A stretch of 64,000 nt of DNA, taken from positions 202,718,102 to 202,782,101 of the forward strand of contig CM040125.1 in the NCBI GenBank assembly GCA_022559845.1, read 5' to 3'. The notes under the pieces are model-generated. The model had not been told where the DNA came from, did no database searches, and saw only the letters and a program-made list of their open reading frames with translations. Position 1 is the first letter of the stretch. Each line of letters opens with the position of its first letter. The DNA is from Amorphophallus konjac (Eukaryota; Streptophyta; Magnoliopsida; Alismatales; Araceae). The translations under genes were made by a program, and so were the position numbers. This document shows positions 21,457-32,055 of the stretch, piece by piece.

Positions 21457-21797
21457 CTACTGTTCACATGAACAGTAGTTCGTGAAGGTGTTCTTCATCC
21501 AATCAAAGGGGAATCAAGCTCAAATCAAAGCCAGCAAACCTCAAGGAAGATTACATCAAAGCAAGGCTATCAAAGTGATCCAAGGAAGTCGGTTTGATTC
21601 AAGTTCTTCAAGGGAAATCATCTACATCCATTCAAGCTCATTCAAGGTGATATTTCAAGCATTCAAACTCCTAGAAGCTAAAGAAGCAATCAAGATTCAA
21701 GGTAGCTTCATCATCTCCTTCATTCATTCAAAGAAGTTCAAAGAGAAGATCAAGAGAGCAGAATTGAAGGAAGAGGTACTGTTCACGTGAACAGTAC
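21457..21797 (+). repeat. Two related long palindromes with G-box-like centre in TE-4
   Basis: At 21457-21478 a 10-bp stem (CTACTGTTCA / TGAACAGTAG) flanks CA. At 21776-21797 a perfect 22-bp palindrome has GTACTGTTCAC as its left half and CACGTG at its centre. Both are followed by a similar sequence (CGTGAAG..., CATCCAATCAA), so they are two diverged copies of a ~320-bp-spaced direct repeat. Confidence 0.85.
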
Positions 21798-22410
21798 TCC
21801 GTGAAGAACATTCATCCAATCAAGGGTGAATCAAGAAGATTGAGTTGAAGCCAAGCGGAGCCTTGTTGCTGATCAACATTCCATACAAGGGCCAATTCAT
21901 TTTCACTCATAACTCAATCTCTTATTTTAGTTCATTCACATTTGTTTCATTTTCATTATTGTTTAAACATTGAAAGTGTGATTCATCCCTACCGGTGGTT
22001 AGTAGGAAGGTAATTGGAGGGTGTTCCAATTTGCGGTTGACGTCCCTACCAGGTGGTGAGTAGGAAGGCAATCGGTGGTTTCTGATTTGCGGTTCTGTGC
22101 GCTGCACAAGTGAAGCCTCACCGGGTTTTGGTGAGCGGTGGACGTAAGGCTGAGGATTCAGTCCGAACCACCTTAAAATCTTGTCTAGTGTGGTTTGCTT
22201 GTGTGATTGATTCGTTCTAGGTGCATGCTTAGGATCGAATTGTTATATATCTTGCTTATCTTGCTAAGCAAATCATAACACACTTGGAAGCTAGTTTCTA
22301 TTCCGCTGTAATTCATTTTAACTAGCTATATAGAGGGCCACATTGCAAAAAGTGGGGCTGATCTATTCACCCCTCCCCTCTAGATCTGCTATCCACTACA
22401 CAACAAATAT

Positions 22411-23565
22411 TCCTACGAAGTCAGGAATGGAATTTTATTCTGAATTATGGCAGACGCCAGAAAGAAAATACTGCTCCGATGCCTCTCTATGGAGGAGGCT
22501 TGGAGAGTCATGAAAGAAACTCATGTTGGGTCAGCTGGAGCGCACCAGGCTGGGCTGAAAATGAAGATCGAAATTAAAAAGTTAGGCTATTATTGGCCGA
22601 CAATGTTCGATGACTGCTGCAAGTATGCTAAGTCATGTCAAACGTGCCAAGAGCACGTAACGGTCCCCAAGAGGCCCCCAACACAGCTACATCTGACAGT
22701 ACCCAGTTGGCCGTTTGCCTAATGGGAAACAGATGTCATGGGCCCATTGCCCCCATCCTCTTCGGGATGCAAATACATCTGGCAATGACATATTATTTCT
22801 CCCACTGGGCGGAAGCTGTAGCCCTGAAAGAAGTAACAGGAGAAACCGTACCCCGATTTATCCGACGAAACACAATATTCCAATTCAGCATCCCTAACCA
22901 AATCGTGTCAGACAATGGAAGCCATTTTTGTAATCAAAAGGTCTATAGGATGGCAGAAAAATACATGATTGACTGCAGAACATCTCCTCCGTACAGCCCG
23001 AAGGCAAATGGGTTGGCTGAAGCTTTCAATAAAACTCTCTGCACCCTCCTGGTGAAAACTGTCAGGTCTAGCAAGAAGGATTGGGAAGATAAGATGTACG
23101 AGATGCTGTGGGCGTACAATACTGTTTATAAAGCTCCAACAACCTATTCACCCTTCTCTTTGGTATACGGCTCGGAGGCAGTCATCCCTATCGAGCTAGA
23201 GGTACCCTCACTACGGGTTGCAATCCAGCATGAATTGGTCAAAGATGACCAAACAGACACAGAGCGAAGATTGGAAGAGCTCTCCGACCTAGAAGGGAAG
23301 CGACTCTAGGCTCAGCAAAACATACATGTCTATCAGGCCGACATATCCCCGTGCCTTCGACAAGCTTGTCAAAGGGCGTGAATTAAAAGAAAGGTGACCT
23401 GATTATGGTCAAAAGAAAAGAAGTCATGGCTACCAATCTTAAAGGCAAATTAAAAAAAAATTGGCTTGAGCCTTATGTCGTCCAAAAAGTCTACGAAGGA
23501 GGTGTGTATGTCGTTGTCAACCATAGGGGGAAACTCAATTCCCACACCTTAATTGAAGGCATTTG
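22411..23565 (+). pseudogene. TE-3 integrase
   Basis: The N-terminal zinc module is H-x3-H type (HVGSAGAH) with CQTC. The core has Asp in WETDVMGPLPP, Asp in IVSDNGSHF and Glu in NGLAEAFNKTL, so all three catalytic positions survive. The two parts lie in different frames: a TAA after SWPFA (22720-22722), then a shift, with the second frame open to a TAG at 23307. The C-terminus (LEPYVVQKVYEGG, then HTLIEGI and stop) ends near 23565. Confidence 0.85.
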
Positions 23566-23939
23566 AAACTATATTATGCACCACTTCCTCAGTTCAATGA
23601 ACAAATAAACCCCACATCTCACGTGGAGTAGGCATGTTTCTTAGATCTCCCATGAGACTATGCAATACCCATTCAAAAAAAAGAAAAAAAGAAAAAGAAA
23701 GACGAAGAAAAAGAAAAAGAAAAAAAGAAAAAAAAGAAGAAAGGAAAAAGAAGAGAAGAAGAAAGAAGCGAGAAAAAAAGGAACATCATCAAAGTCACTG
23801 GGGGGTATCAACTCATCAAGTCCCACCGGGATTCAATAAAAAAATCCTCTTCTTCAGCCCAGACTATTCATGTCGGCCGAATGACCAAACAACTACAGTC
23901 CATGCAGTTGCAAAAGTCTCAAATACAGCTTGGCATTAC
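23566..23939 (+). other. TE-3 3' untranslated sequence with A/G-rich tract
   Basis: Noncoding. 23675-23790 is an almost pure purine run (AAAGAAAAAG-type), which produces misleading Lys/Arg-rich plus-strand and Phe-rich minus-strand frames. No gene seen. Confidence 0.6.
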
Positions 23940-25720
23940 GACGCTTTGTCCCACCAGCAAACAAACCTTTGGCCCAGACCTTCCTTCTAGAGCCATGAAC
24001 AAAAATACCCCTTCCTTTGACACTAACCCTGTGTCAATGAACAAACAGCGTCAGCCCCTGGCACCCTATCGGCACTGACGAATAAACCTTTGGCTCGGAC
24101 CTTCTGTCTAAGTCAATGAACAAAAGGACTTCCTTCCTTTGGCCTAGACCTTCCGTCTAGACTCGATGAACGAAAAGACCCTTGCTTTGGCACTCACCCC
24201 ATGTCAATGAATTAACCACGTCAACCTCCGGCACCCTATCGGCATTGACGAATAAACCTTTGACTCTGACCTTCCGTCCAAGTCAACGAATAAAAAAACC
24301 ACTTTCATTCGGCCCAGTCCTTCCATCTAGATTCGATAAATGAAAAAACCCTTGCTTTGGCACTCAATGAATTAACCATGCCAGCCTCCGGCACCCAGTC
24401 GGCGCTGATGAATAAACCTTTGACTCGGACCTTTCGTCCAAGTCAATGAATAAAAAGACCTCTTTCCTTTGGCCCAGACCTTCCATCTACATTCGACGAA
24501 TAAAAAGACCCCTTTTCTTTGACACTCACCCCATGTCAATGAATTAACCACGTCAGCTCCTGACTCCCTGTCGGCATTGACGAACAAACCTTTGGCCCAG
24601 ACCTTCTGCTTGGAGCCATGAACAAAAAGATAGTTGCTTTGACACTAACCCCGTGTCGATGATAAACTGCGTCAATATTTGACACCCTATCGGTACCAAC
24701 GAATATACCTTTGGTTTGGACCTTCCATCTAAGTCATCGAATAAAAAGACCTCTTTCCTTCGGACTAGACCTTCCATCTAGATTCGATGAATAAAAAGAC
24801 CCCTTTGCTTTGACACTCACCCCGTGTCTATGAATTAACCACGCCAACTTCCGGCACACTGTCGGCACTGACAAGTAAACCTTTGACTCTGACCTTCCGT
24901 CCAAGTCAATGAATAAAAAGACTTCTTTCCTTTAGCCCAGACCTTCTGTTTGGAGTCGATGAATAAAAAGACCCATTTTGCTTTGACAGTCACCCCGTGT
25001 CAATTAATTAACCATGCTAGCTTCCGGCACCTTGTCGGCACTAATGAATAAACCTTTGACTCAGACCTCCCATCTAAGTTAACGAATAAAAAGACTTCTC
25101 ACCTTTGGCCCAGACCTTCCGTCTGGAGCCATGAACAAAAAGACCCTTGATTTGACACTAACCTCGTGTCAATGAACAAACCACGTCAGCTCCCGACTCC
25201 CTGTCGGTACTGACGAACAAACCTTTGGCCCAGACCTTCCGTCTGAAGCCATGAACAAAAAGACCCCTTGCTTTGACACTCACCCCATGTCAAAGAATTA
25301 ACCACATCAGCTCCCGACGCCCTGTTGGCACTGAAGAACAAACCTTTGGCCCAGACCTTCCGCCTGAAGCCATGAACAAAAAGACCCTTCCTTTGACACT
25401 AACCATGTGTCAATGAATAAACTATGTCAGTATTCGACACCCCGTCGGTACCAATGAATATACCCTTGGTTTTGGACCTTCCGTCTAAGCCAACGAATAC
25501 ACAAACTTTTCCCTGCCCCCTCGGGCTCATTACAAAGCCTTTGACTTAGACCTCCCGTCTAAGTCAATGAATAAACAATCCTCTTTAAACCAACACTAGC
25601 TGCCAGTCCCACCAGGATTGACCCCACCCTGTTGGTTTAGACCTCCTGTCTAGATCGATGCATAAAACATTCCTCCTGGCTTCGGCATTGACCCCATGCC
25701 GATGACTAGACCCCTCTAAG
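23940..25720 (+). repeat. Tandem repeat array between integrase and 3' LTR of TE-3
   Basis: About 1.8 kb of degenerate tandem units of ~120-170 bp. Each contains AAACCTTTGGCCCAGACCTT or a variant (for example at about 23966, 24085, 24588, 25220 and 25341), then CATGAACAAAAAGACC, GACACTCACCCC.TGTCAATG, AATTAACCACGTCAG and TGTCGGCACTGACG. Unit length changes along the array (121 bp between the last two, ~167 bp earlier). Tandem repeats at this location are known for Tat elements and can seed satellite DNA. Confidence 0.85.
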
Positions 25721-25900
25721 GCTAAACTTCTCGGCCCGAGTGCTCACTGCGGTGAAGTGAACCCCTCATCCCTTCGCTAAAGGGGTGAGCGCTTTCTTGC
25801 AAACTTACATCAGATATGGTCTACCGGCTCGTGAAATGATATGATGAAAAGTCTACACCTCTGGGCCCCTCGCACTCGTCCCTCGCTTGCGCCACCCACG

Positions 25901-25912
25901 GGTAGGGGGCAT
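25901..25912 (+). other. TE-3 polypurine tract
   Basis: GGTAGGGGGCAT directly precedes the LTR start TGTGGACACCC. This is the expected primer for plus-strand synthesis and fixes the 3' LTR start. Confidence 0.75.
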
Positions 25913-25913
25913 T

Positions 25914-27500
25914 TGTGGACACCCGAAATTTGCCATCAAGAGCATCAAGCCTCTCCGAGCCGAACCAGGGCAATGGAAGAAGAAGATAAGGAGTGTGTCG
26001 AAACCCCTCGTGAGTAGATTCGACGCACGCATGAAAACCCGATTTGCCGTCTAAGGCGATCAGCTGGGTGCGTCGACGCAGCTCAGTGAGTGCTTCGACG
26101 CACACATGCAGGTGCGCAAAAAAAAAAAGAAGAGGAAGGAAAGTAAGAAAAGAAACGAAAAAGGGGGGTGAGTCAGCGCCAGAGTGATCCCATGGCAGAA
26201 AACACAAAAAAAGGAGAAGAAGAAGAGGGGGGGTAAAGCCCCATCCGGTGACAGGGCCACCCCTGATCTGGTGGTAGGGCCACCCCTGATCCGGCGATAG
26301 AAGAAAAGAGAGAGGGGGAAGCGATCAGGCGGCCTCCCCCCTATCTGGTGGCACTCCGTGCCCCCCGTCCGACGACGAGTAAGAGAAAAAAAAGAAAGAG
26401 AGAAAAGGAAGAAGAGAGGAAGGGCATTTAATGCCCGTCCGGTGGACCGTTGAAGGATACCCTATTCGGTAGGTTGTCTACCTTCTTGACCAACGGGTAG
26501 AGCCCGGGGTTCATCGACAAACCATCGAGAAGGCATGCTCAGTCGCCTCAGGTGCTTGAAAATGGCAATCTCTCGAGAACGGCTACAGGGCTATGAGCCC
26601 CATAGGTGGCAGCTCTAGGCCCCTACCTACCACGTCGACGTCCCCATCGCCAAGTATCGACCAATCCAAAGACGATAGGCCCGCTTTCCTCTGCGCACCC
26701 CCCACACACAGGTCTCCATAGCATCCAGCAGGGAGGAGGAGAAGAGAAAGAAAAAAAAGAGGAGTTCACGTCTGCTCTTTTAAAAAGGACGTAGGGTTCG
26801 AAGAGAAGGGGGAGAGTATCACACGTCAGGAAAAAGGGAAGAGGGCGCTACTGGGCGTTCAAAAGGGCTCCACTCTAGAGAAGAAGAAAGCGAAGAGCAA
26901 AGAAGAAAAGAGTAAGGGGAGAAGAGAGGAAGAGAGGCAAGGCTAGGAGGAGAGAGGAGCCAATGCTCCGCTCTCCCCTCCCTCCCTCCCTCCCTCTCCA
27001 TTTTCTTTTCTTGCCTTCGATGTGCCTCATATCCTTCCTATTTGTTTTTTTTATCATCTCCCGGACGCGTTGGGTCTTGGGTGGATGTATTCTCCATTTA
27101 ATAAATGAATGAAATCAGTAAGTATCTTCTGGAATGAAGCGTGCCTTTTTTTAAGAGTAGATTGCTCATCCTATCCCCCCATGATCCCGCCTTGTTTGAT
27201 TTGCTACCCCTTCTTTCTTTCTTCTATTACCAAGGTTCAGTGGCCCAGGAAGAGAGAGAATGCTTGGTCAAAAGAGGCACAGGTCCGGGGTCTGTCCAGT
27301 TGCAATGGATGGAATCTCGAGTCCTAATCCTCTCGAGCCATCAAATAGGGTCCCCACTCGGACCCCATTCTACTCTATCGTTAGTGAGGCCCATCTTAAA
27401 GTTGTACCTCGGCCCACATGATGAACCGATGTCCCTCTGTTGGAGCAATTTCATAGTGCTTTGACTCAATGCCGTGCCTATTTCCTGACCTGCAGATCAC
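25914..27500 (+). repeat. TE-3 3' LTR (right end uncertain)
   Basis: It starts TGTGGACACCCGAAATTTGCC, which resembles the TE-5 start at 28974. It contains GATCCGGCG/GATCTGGTGG motifs (26230-26350), a TATA-like TTTTAAAAAGG near 26777, C-rich runs at 26985 and AATAAA near 27102. The partner LTR is absent, so the end near 27500 is only estimated. Confidence 0.5.
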
Positions 27501-28973
27501 CTGATCACTTCTAGGTCCCCGGGGGCTTGCTTCCTCTTAGCATGGTCCCCGGAGGACACCCTCTTAAGGGGTGGATATCAGTAGTCATGCAAGCGGTAGC
27601 AGTCTAAGTCCGTGTCTCGGAATCGAGGCTGTGGCAGCCCGTAGGTTATCGGAGCCCCTTGTAGGCAAGTCCTCGGGGTTTCCGCACCCAAATCAGGTCA
27701 TAGGGTCACTGCTTTTGGCTCAACCTATAGTGAAGGGACCATCTCGGACTTCCATCGATGGGCACCCGTTTAACTCCCCCCAACGCTCTAGATCTAGGAG
27801 CGGTGCTGCCGGATTTTCATCAGGAACTCGAACTAATCGCTGAACCAAAAGAAATGAATGATGAACAGAACATGGCGATGATAAAACGTGAGAATGGCAG
27901 TGCATAAAAGCATGACATAATGGCAATTAAGAACTTGTCAAAGAAGATGGAACCAAAAAAAAAGAAGAACTAAGCAAGACAAACAAAGAATAAAAGAGAG
28001 AACCTAAGGCTCTATGTAGCAAGGGGTCGACCCCAAGGGTCGACCCACTCCCTTCCCAGCTCTGTATGGGTCTTCATGTATAGAAGCCTGCATAGGAGCT
28101 ATCCCCCCCTTGGCCCAGCCTGCTGCCATGAATTGCATGCGTCTTCAAAAATTTTTTTTATCATTTGCATCAAAGCCCCATACGAGCATTAACCTTGCAT
28201 AAGAATCCGTTGGTCTACTGACTACACTTTGGCAACAGAGTCCTCCTCCTCTCCCTTCTCTATCATATGCATATGCATATATATATACATGCATAGTCAT
28301 GCAAAAAGAGGGAAGAAGAAGAGACTAGAAAGGGAAACTAATCGAACAAACATAATAAAAGAAAGGGAGCAATGCATGCATTCGATCTTGTCCAAACCCA
28401 CCACCCCAATGCAAAGGATAAAAAAATAAAATAAAGAAATGGCAAGCCCAACATCCTGCGTCGATGCAGCTTCGTAGTGGGTCAACATAGCGGAGGGTTT
28501 CGGTCGACCGACCCCCTTCTTCGGTCGACCAACTCCTTCGCATGTCAAAAAAAAAATTATAAGGAGGGAGGAGTGCTCCAGCGTCAATACCCCCCGCCGG
28601 ATCACCCCCCCCATCCATAAATAAAAATGTATAGGTGGGAGGGAGTGATCCGGCGGCAATAGCCCCCCCAGATCACCCTCCCCCATCCTTTAACAAAAAA
28701 GAGGGAAGAGGGTAGGTGATCTAGCGCCCATGGGCCATCGGAACACCCTCCCCCATCCTTTAAAAAAAAGAAGAAGAAGGACAGGGGGCTGGTGATCCGG
28801 CGCCCATGGGCCGCCGGATCATAGCCCCTCTCTTGCTTCAAAACAAAAAAAAGGGAAAAGAAAATAGAAAATGAAAGAAAACAAAAAGAAACAAAACAAC
28901 AACAACAACAACAAAAGTGATAAACAAAGCAAACAACAAAGAATAATAATAAATAAATAAATAGACAAATAAC
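27501..28973. repeat. Unclassified repeat DNA with palindromes
   Basis: No coding region recognised. Palindromes GGGGTCGACCCC (28023-28034), GGGTCGACCC (28037-28046) and CGGTCGACCG (28501-28510). Imperfect ~75-bp units with GTGATCCGGCG...CATCC occupy about 28560-28830. One of them (28794-28820) folds GATCCGGCG onto CGCCGGATC around CCCATGGGC. The end is A-rich, with CAA and AATA simple repeats (28840-28973). Confidence 0.5.
28941..28973. repeat. 33-bp direct repeat, left copy, bounding TE-5
   Basis: An A/T-rich 33-mer beginning GAATAATAATAAATAAATAA and ending GACAAATAAC. An identical copy is at 38489-38521. The left copy abuts the TGTTGACACC start of TE-5. Confidence 0.85.
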
Positions 28974-31440
28974 TGTTGACACCTATTTTTTGCCGATAAG
29001 TTGATTCGTTCTTCTTACTCCCATTTGTTGATGCCTCGAGTTATCCATCACTCATTGGGACTGTTTTTAGGCATGTCTTGGGCCAGTTTTATGGGTAGCC
29101 TCCCTCCCTGGTTAGGTCCGAGTTGGTTCAGGGCTTAACGGGCCTTGGTTTTGGTTGATTGGGCTTTTCTATGAGTTTCAACACCCATGTACATGTACGG
29201 TTCATCCATGGCCGCTCAATCCATGTGCGGTTGACTATGGACCGTCCATCTATTTTGGAATATTTTGGTTAATTTTATAAATTTCCACCGACAAGCATTT
29301 ATGCGGTCCTATGCTAGCCGTTCAAAATGATGGACGGGCGGATGGTAGCCGCTCATCTCTCAGAGTCATGCGCTTGGTGGTGTTCTCAGATTATTATCCA
29401 ATTAATCTATTTATCACCGACAAGGCTAGAACGGTTTGTCTTTGGCCGCTTTACCTTTGAACGGTCTCATCTGAGCCGTTCATCTATGAGAGTCAAACGG
29501 TGAAGGTTTCGGTCAGTTCGATGGATAATTTGGATTATTTATGATTTATTTTGAATTTCCACCTACGGGGTTGGACGGCCAGGACATGACCGCACATCTA
29601 GTTGAACGGTCTATCGTAAGACCGTTCATCCGTTCGATTCCTGAATTTTAACATATTTTATCTCTTTATCCGTGGTTTTATCGCCAACTTCTCCCGTCAT
29701 TTTCTCCGCGGATAATGAACCATTTTGAGTGCCGTTTCGACTGGATGAGAGATAATTTGATTATCTATGATTTTCCTTTGATTATCTCAACCTGAAAATG
29801 CTTCTAAACCTTAGTTTCGGGGCTGGCTTTCTAGGTGCTCTATAAATAGACCCTAAAGGCCGGGTTTGAAAGGGGGGAGATTTTTGGTCGACGGTGAAGC
29901 CCTACCGCATTCTTGAGCGACCTAGCACCAAGGAGGGAGGCTTTCCACGTCCATATAAGCCTCCGGTTCAGGGAGTAGTCTTGTTTTTTTTAAGTCTTGT
30001 GTGCTTGATACGTTTTGTCCTCTTTTTCATTGCATGCATCACTTTTCTCACTTTCTCCCCACGTTTTTCTTCATCTTCATTGCCATGCACACACCCACCC
30101 ACGTTTATGACACCCTAGGGGTTTAAAATCCCCCAGGTATCCCCCTTTCCATTTGTTCATGTTCATTTCTTCTTATTTTGGCATCTACTACACTTTTCAG
30201 TTCTAATCTAGGTTTTCTCTTTGTGTTTTCACATCATTTTGTAGGTCAGCAATCCCTAGCACGAGGCCCATCCCCTCTGGCCGACCGGAGAGGGTGGAGG
30301 TTAGACCCTTTGTGACTTCTGGTTTGGTGGTCTTGCGCGGTTCTCTATAGTCCATTCAAGAAGACGTGTGGTGCAGCCTGGACCGTCCCTCTTCTTCCTA
30401 CGGTCATGATAGAGCCATTCAACTGCCAAGAGTGCTTCCTCTCGCATCTTCTCCAATGTTCTTAAACGGTCTATCGTAAGACCGTGCATCTTACAGGCGG
30501 TTCTTCCTGAACCGTCCATCTTTCTAGCGCTGCAGGTCAGGCGAGTACCTCTCCCTCTTTCCAAGGTACGGCGTGTTCATCACGTTCGACACCTTGGTGG
30601 CGATCACAGGTTTTTACACCTCCCTTTTCCCTCTGTCTTCATTCGTTTCCCATGTTGGATGTGGTAGGATAGACATTGAGAAGGCATTGGAAGAACGGAT
30701 GGGAGGAGAAATATATCTACACCCTTCTTTTGTGGCGATCACGGTGGGACCCCTAGTGCCCATCATGTTAGTGGCTTACTGACTCCCCCTTGCTTTGTTA
30801 GTTCTGTGTTTTGGGAGTGGTTTCAGATTTTCTGCTGACCTTTGCTCCTGGATGTTGAGCGGTTAGTACAGAGCCGTTCAATGTCTTGGGCGGATATCAA
30901 GGCACCATCCTCCTCTTCGACATGGTCTTGACTCCTGCGACTCTGTTGCTATAGACGATATGTCTTAGACCGTTCACGTTTTGTGCGGCCAACTTTTGGT
31001 CATCTGTCCTCTTGGCACAGGTGCGTCTCTGTCTCCTTCCTGCCTATTCTGGCTACTGTTATACGGTTTCTACAGGTCCGTTCTATAAGTTATGCGGGCT
31101 TACTGTCGACCGTACATCCAGGTTTCATTCCAGCAGTTTCTGATCATCTATTTTATTCTGATACTGCGCCGTGGTTGGAACGGTCCACCCCAGACCGTCT
31201 ATCTTGTTGTGCGGTCCCCCACAGACCGTCCTTCTGATGCCACAGTGCACCTGAGGTTACTTTGATTGCCATATCTATGTTGTCTTTGTTCTCCTTGGTG
31301 CCATTTATTGATCTTCCCTTGGTTATATGTTGTTGCTGCCTATTTGCTTTCATCCTCGCATGTTTATTTTGGTCATTGGTTGCTAGTTCACTAGGCTAGA
31401 TCTTGCACGCACTCCGGTGCATATAGGACTCATGCATTTC
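28974..31440 (+). repeat. TE-5 LTR-like region with hairpin array (right end uncertain)
   Basis: Stem-loops with a CGGTC/GACCG core recur on both sides of the TATA box: 29228-29244 (CGGT..ACCG), 29459-29481 (GAACGG..CCGTTC), 29603-29628 (perfect 10-bp TGAACGGTCT..AGACCGTTCA), 30466-30485 (ACGGTCT..AGACCGT, same ATCGTA loop), 30498-30514 (CGGTTC..GAACCG), 31063-31081 (ACGG..CCGT), 31181-31197 and 31212-31228 (CGGTC..GACCG). I could not find the primer-binding site, so the end is a guess. Confidence 0.55.
29840..29848 (+). promoter_or_regulatory. TE-5 LTR TATA box
   Basis: CTATAAATA about 866 bases after the LTR start, in a context much like the TATA boxes of TE-2 and TE-7. Transcription would begin about 30 bases downstream. 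Confidence 0.55.
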
Positions 31441-32055
31441 ATTCACATCTAGTTGCATTCCTACCAAGGTAGGGTTTCCTCTCGTCTCCGTACTCCTTGG
31501 AGCCGACTAGAGGAACTTGTCGAGGACCTCCGTAAACCCCCGTGAGCCGTGGGTTCCCACACGAACACCGAGCAAGTTGTACCATATCACCCCCTAGTCT
31601 AGGGTCTGCATTCGTGTGAGAGAGAGTCCTTTAGAGTCTGCCAGTTCTCCATTCTCACCCTATTTAGGTACCTTCTGGTTGAGCGACGTCACATTTTTAA
31701 TCAATCCACTAAGGTCCTAAAAGAGAACTTATAAGAAATCTTCGCGCATCATTTGGAATTTGTTTGGGTAATTGGTTGATTCTTTTCTCATCTCTCTCCT
31801 CCATTGTATGTTGCACAGTGTCATCATTTGCATCTTTTTGTCAGATTAGGCTCATTAGGTCTGGTTCATCTTTGTGTGTCTCCCTTTAGTTGCATTTGTC
31901 CTGCGTTCATTTCCCTCCTTGTATTCATTTGAAATTCACTGTATAAAGTCTCCATTCTCCCCATGGAGCACTTCTCCCCTGTACCTTATTTCTGCACCTC
32001 TCCATCTTCTTACCCCCGTGTGGATTCCTCTTCCCATGCGGGCCCACGTCCTTAG

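Larger units (their letters stand above)
20537..22405 (+). mobile_element. TE-4: solo Copia-type LTR inserted in TE-3
   Basis: A 1,869-bp unit with terminal inverted ends TGTTGTG...CACAACA, flanked by AATAT at 20532-20536 and 22406-22410. It splits TE-3 pol between the second RNase H and integrase. No coding domains are present. The end reads GATCTATTCACCCCTCC then CTCTAGATC, the C-rich terminus typical of Copia LTRs and similar to TE-6 here (39307-39330). A single LTR with a target duplication and no internal region is the product of LTR-LTR recombination. Confidence 0.9.
18197..27500 (+). mobile_element. TE-3: Tat-lineage Gypsy retrotransposon (3' two thirds), split by TE-2 and TE-4
   Basis: The plus strand carries RT, RNase H, a second archaeal-type RNase H, integrase, a tandem array, a polypurine tract and a 3' LTR starting at 25914. 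Dual RNase H plus a tandemly repeated region between integrase and LTR are Tat features. The 5' part is missing: only about 65 bases left of TE-2 (9365-9430) may belong to it. The interior is interrupted at 20536/22411 by solo LTR TE-4. Many stops and frameshifts make it dead and older than TE-2 and TE-4. The right end (~27500) is uncertain. Confidence 0.75.

Noticed and set aside
23641..23990. Lys/Arg-rich (plus) and Phe-rich (minus) frames
   Set aside because: These are produced by a purine tract in the TE-3 3' untranslated region.
28941..28973. The 33-bp repeat as a normal LTR target-site duplication
   Set aside because: Plant LTR elements make 4-6 bp duplications, and TE-5 has no second LTR next to the right copy.
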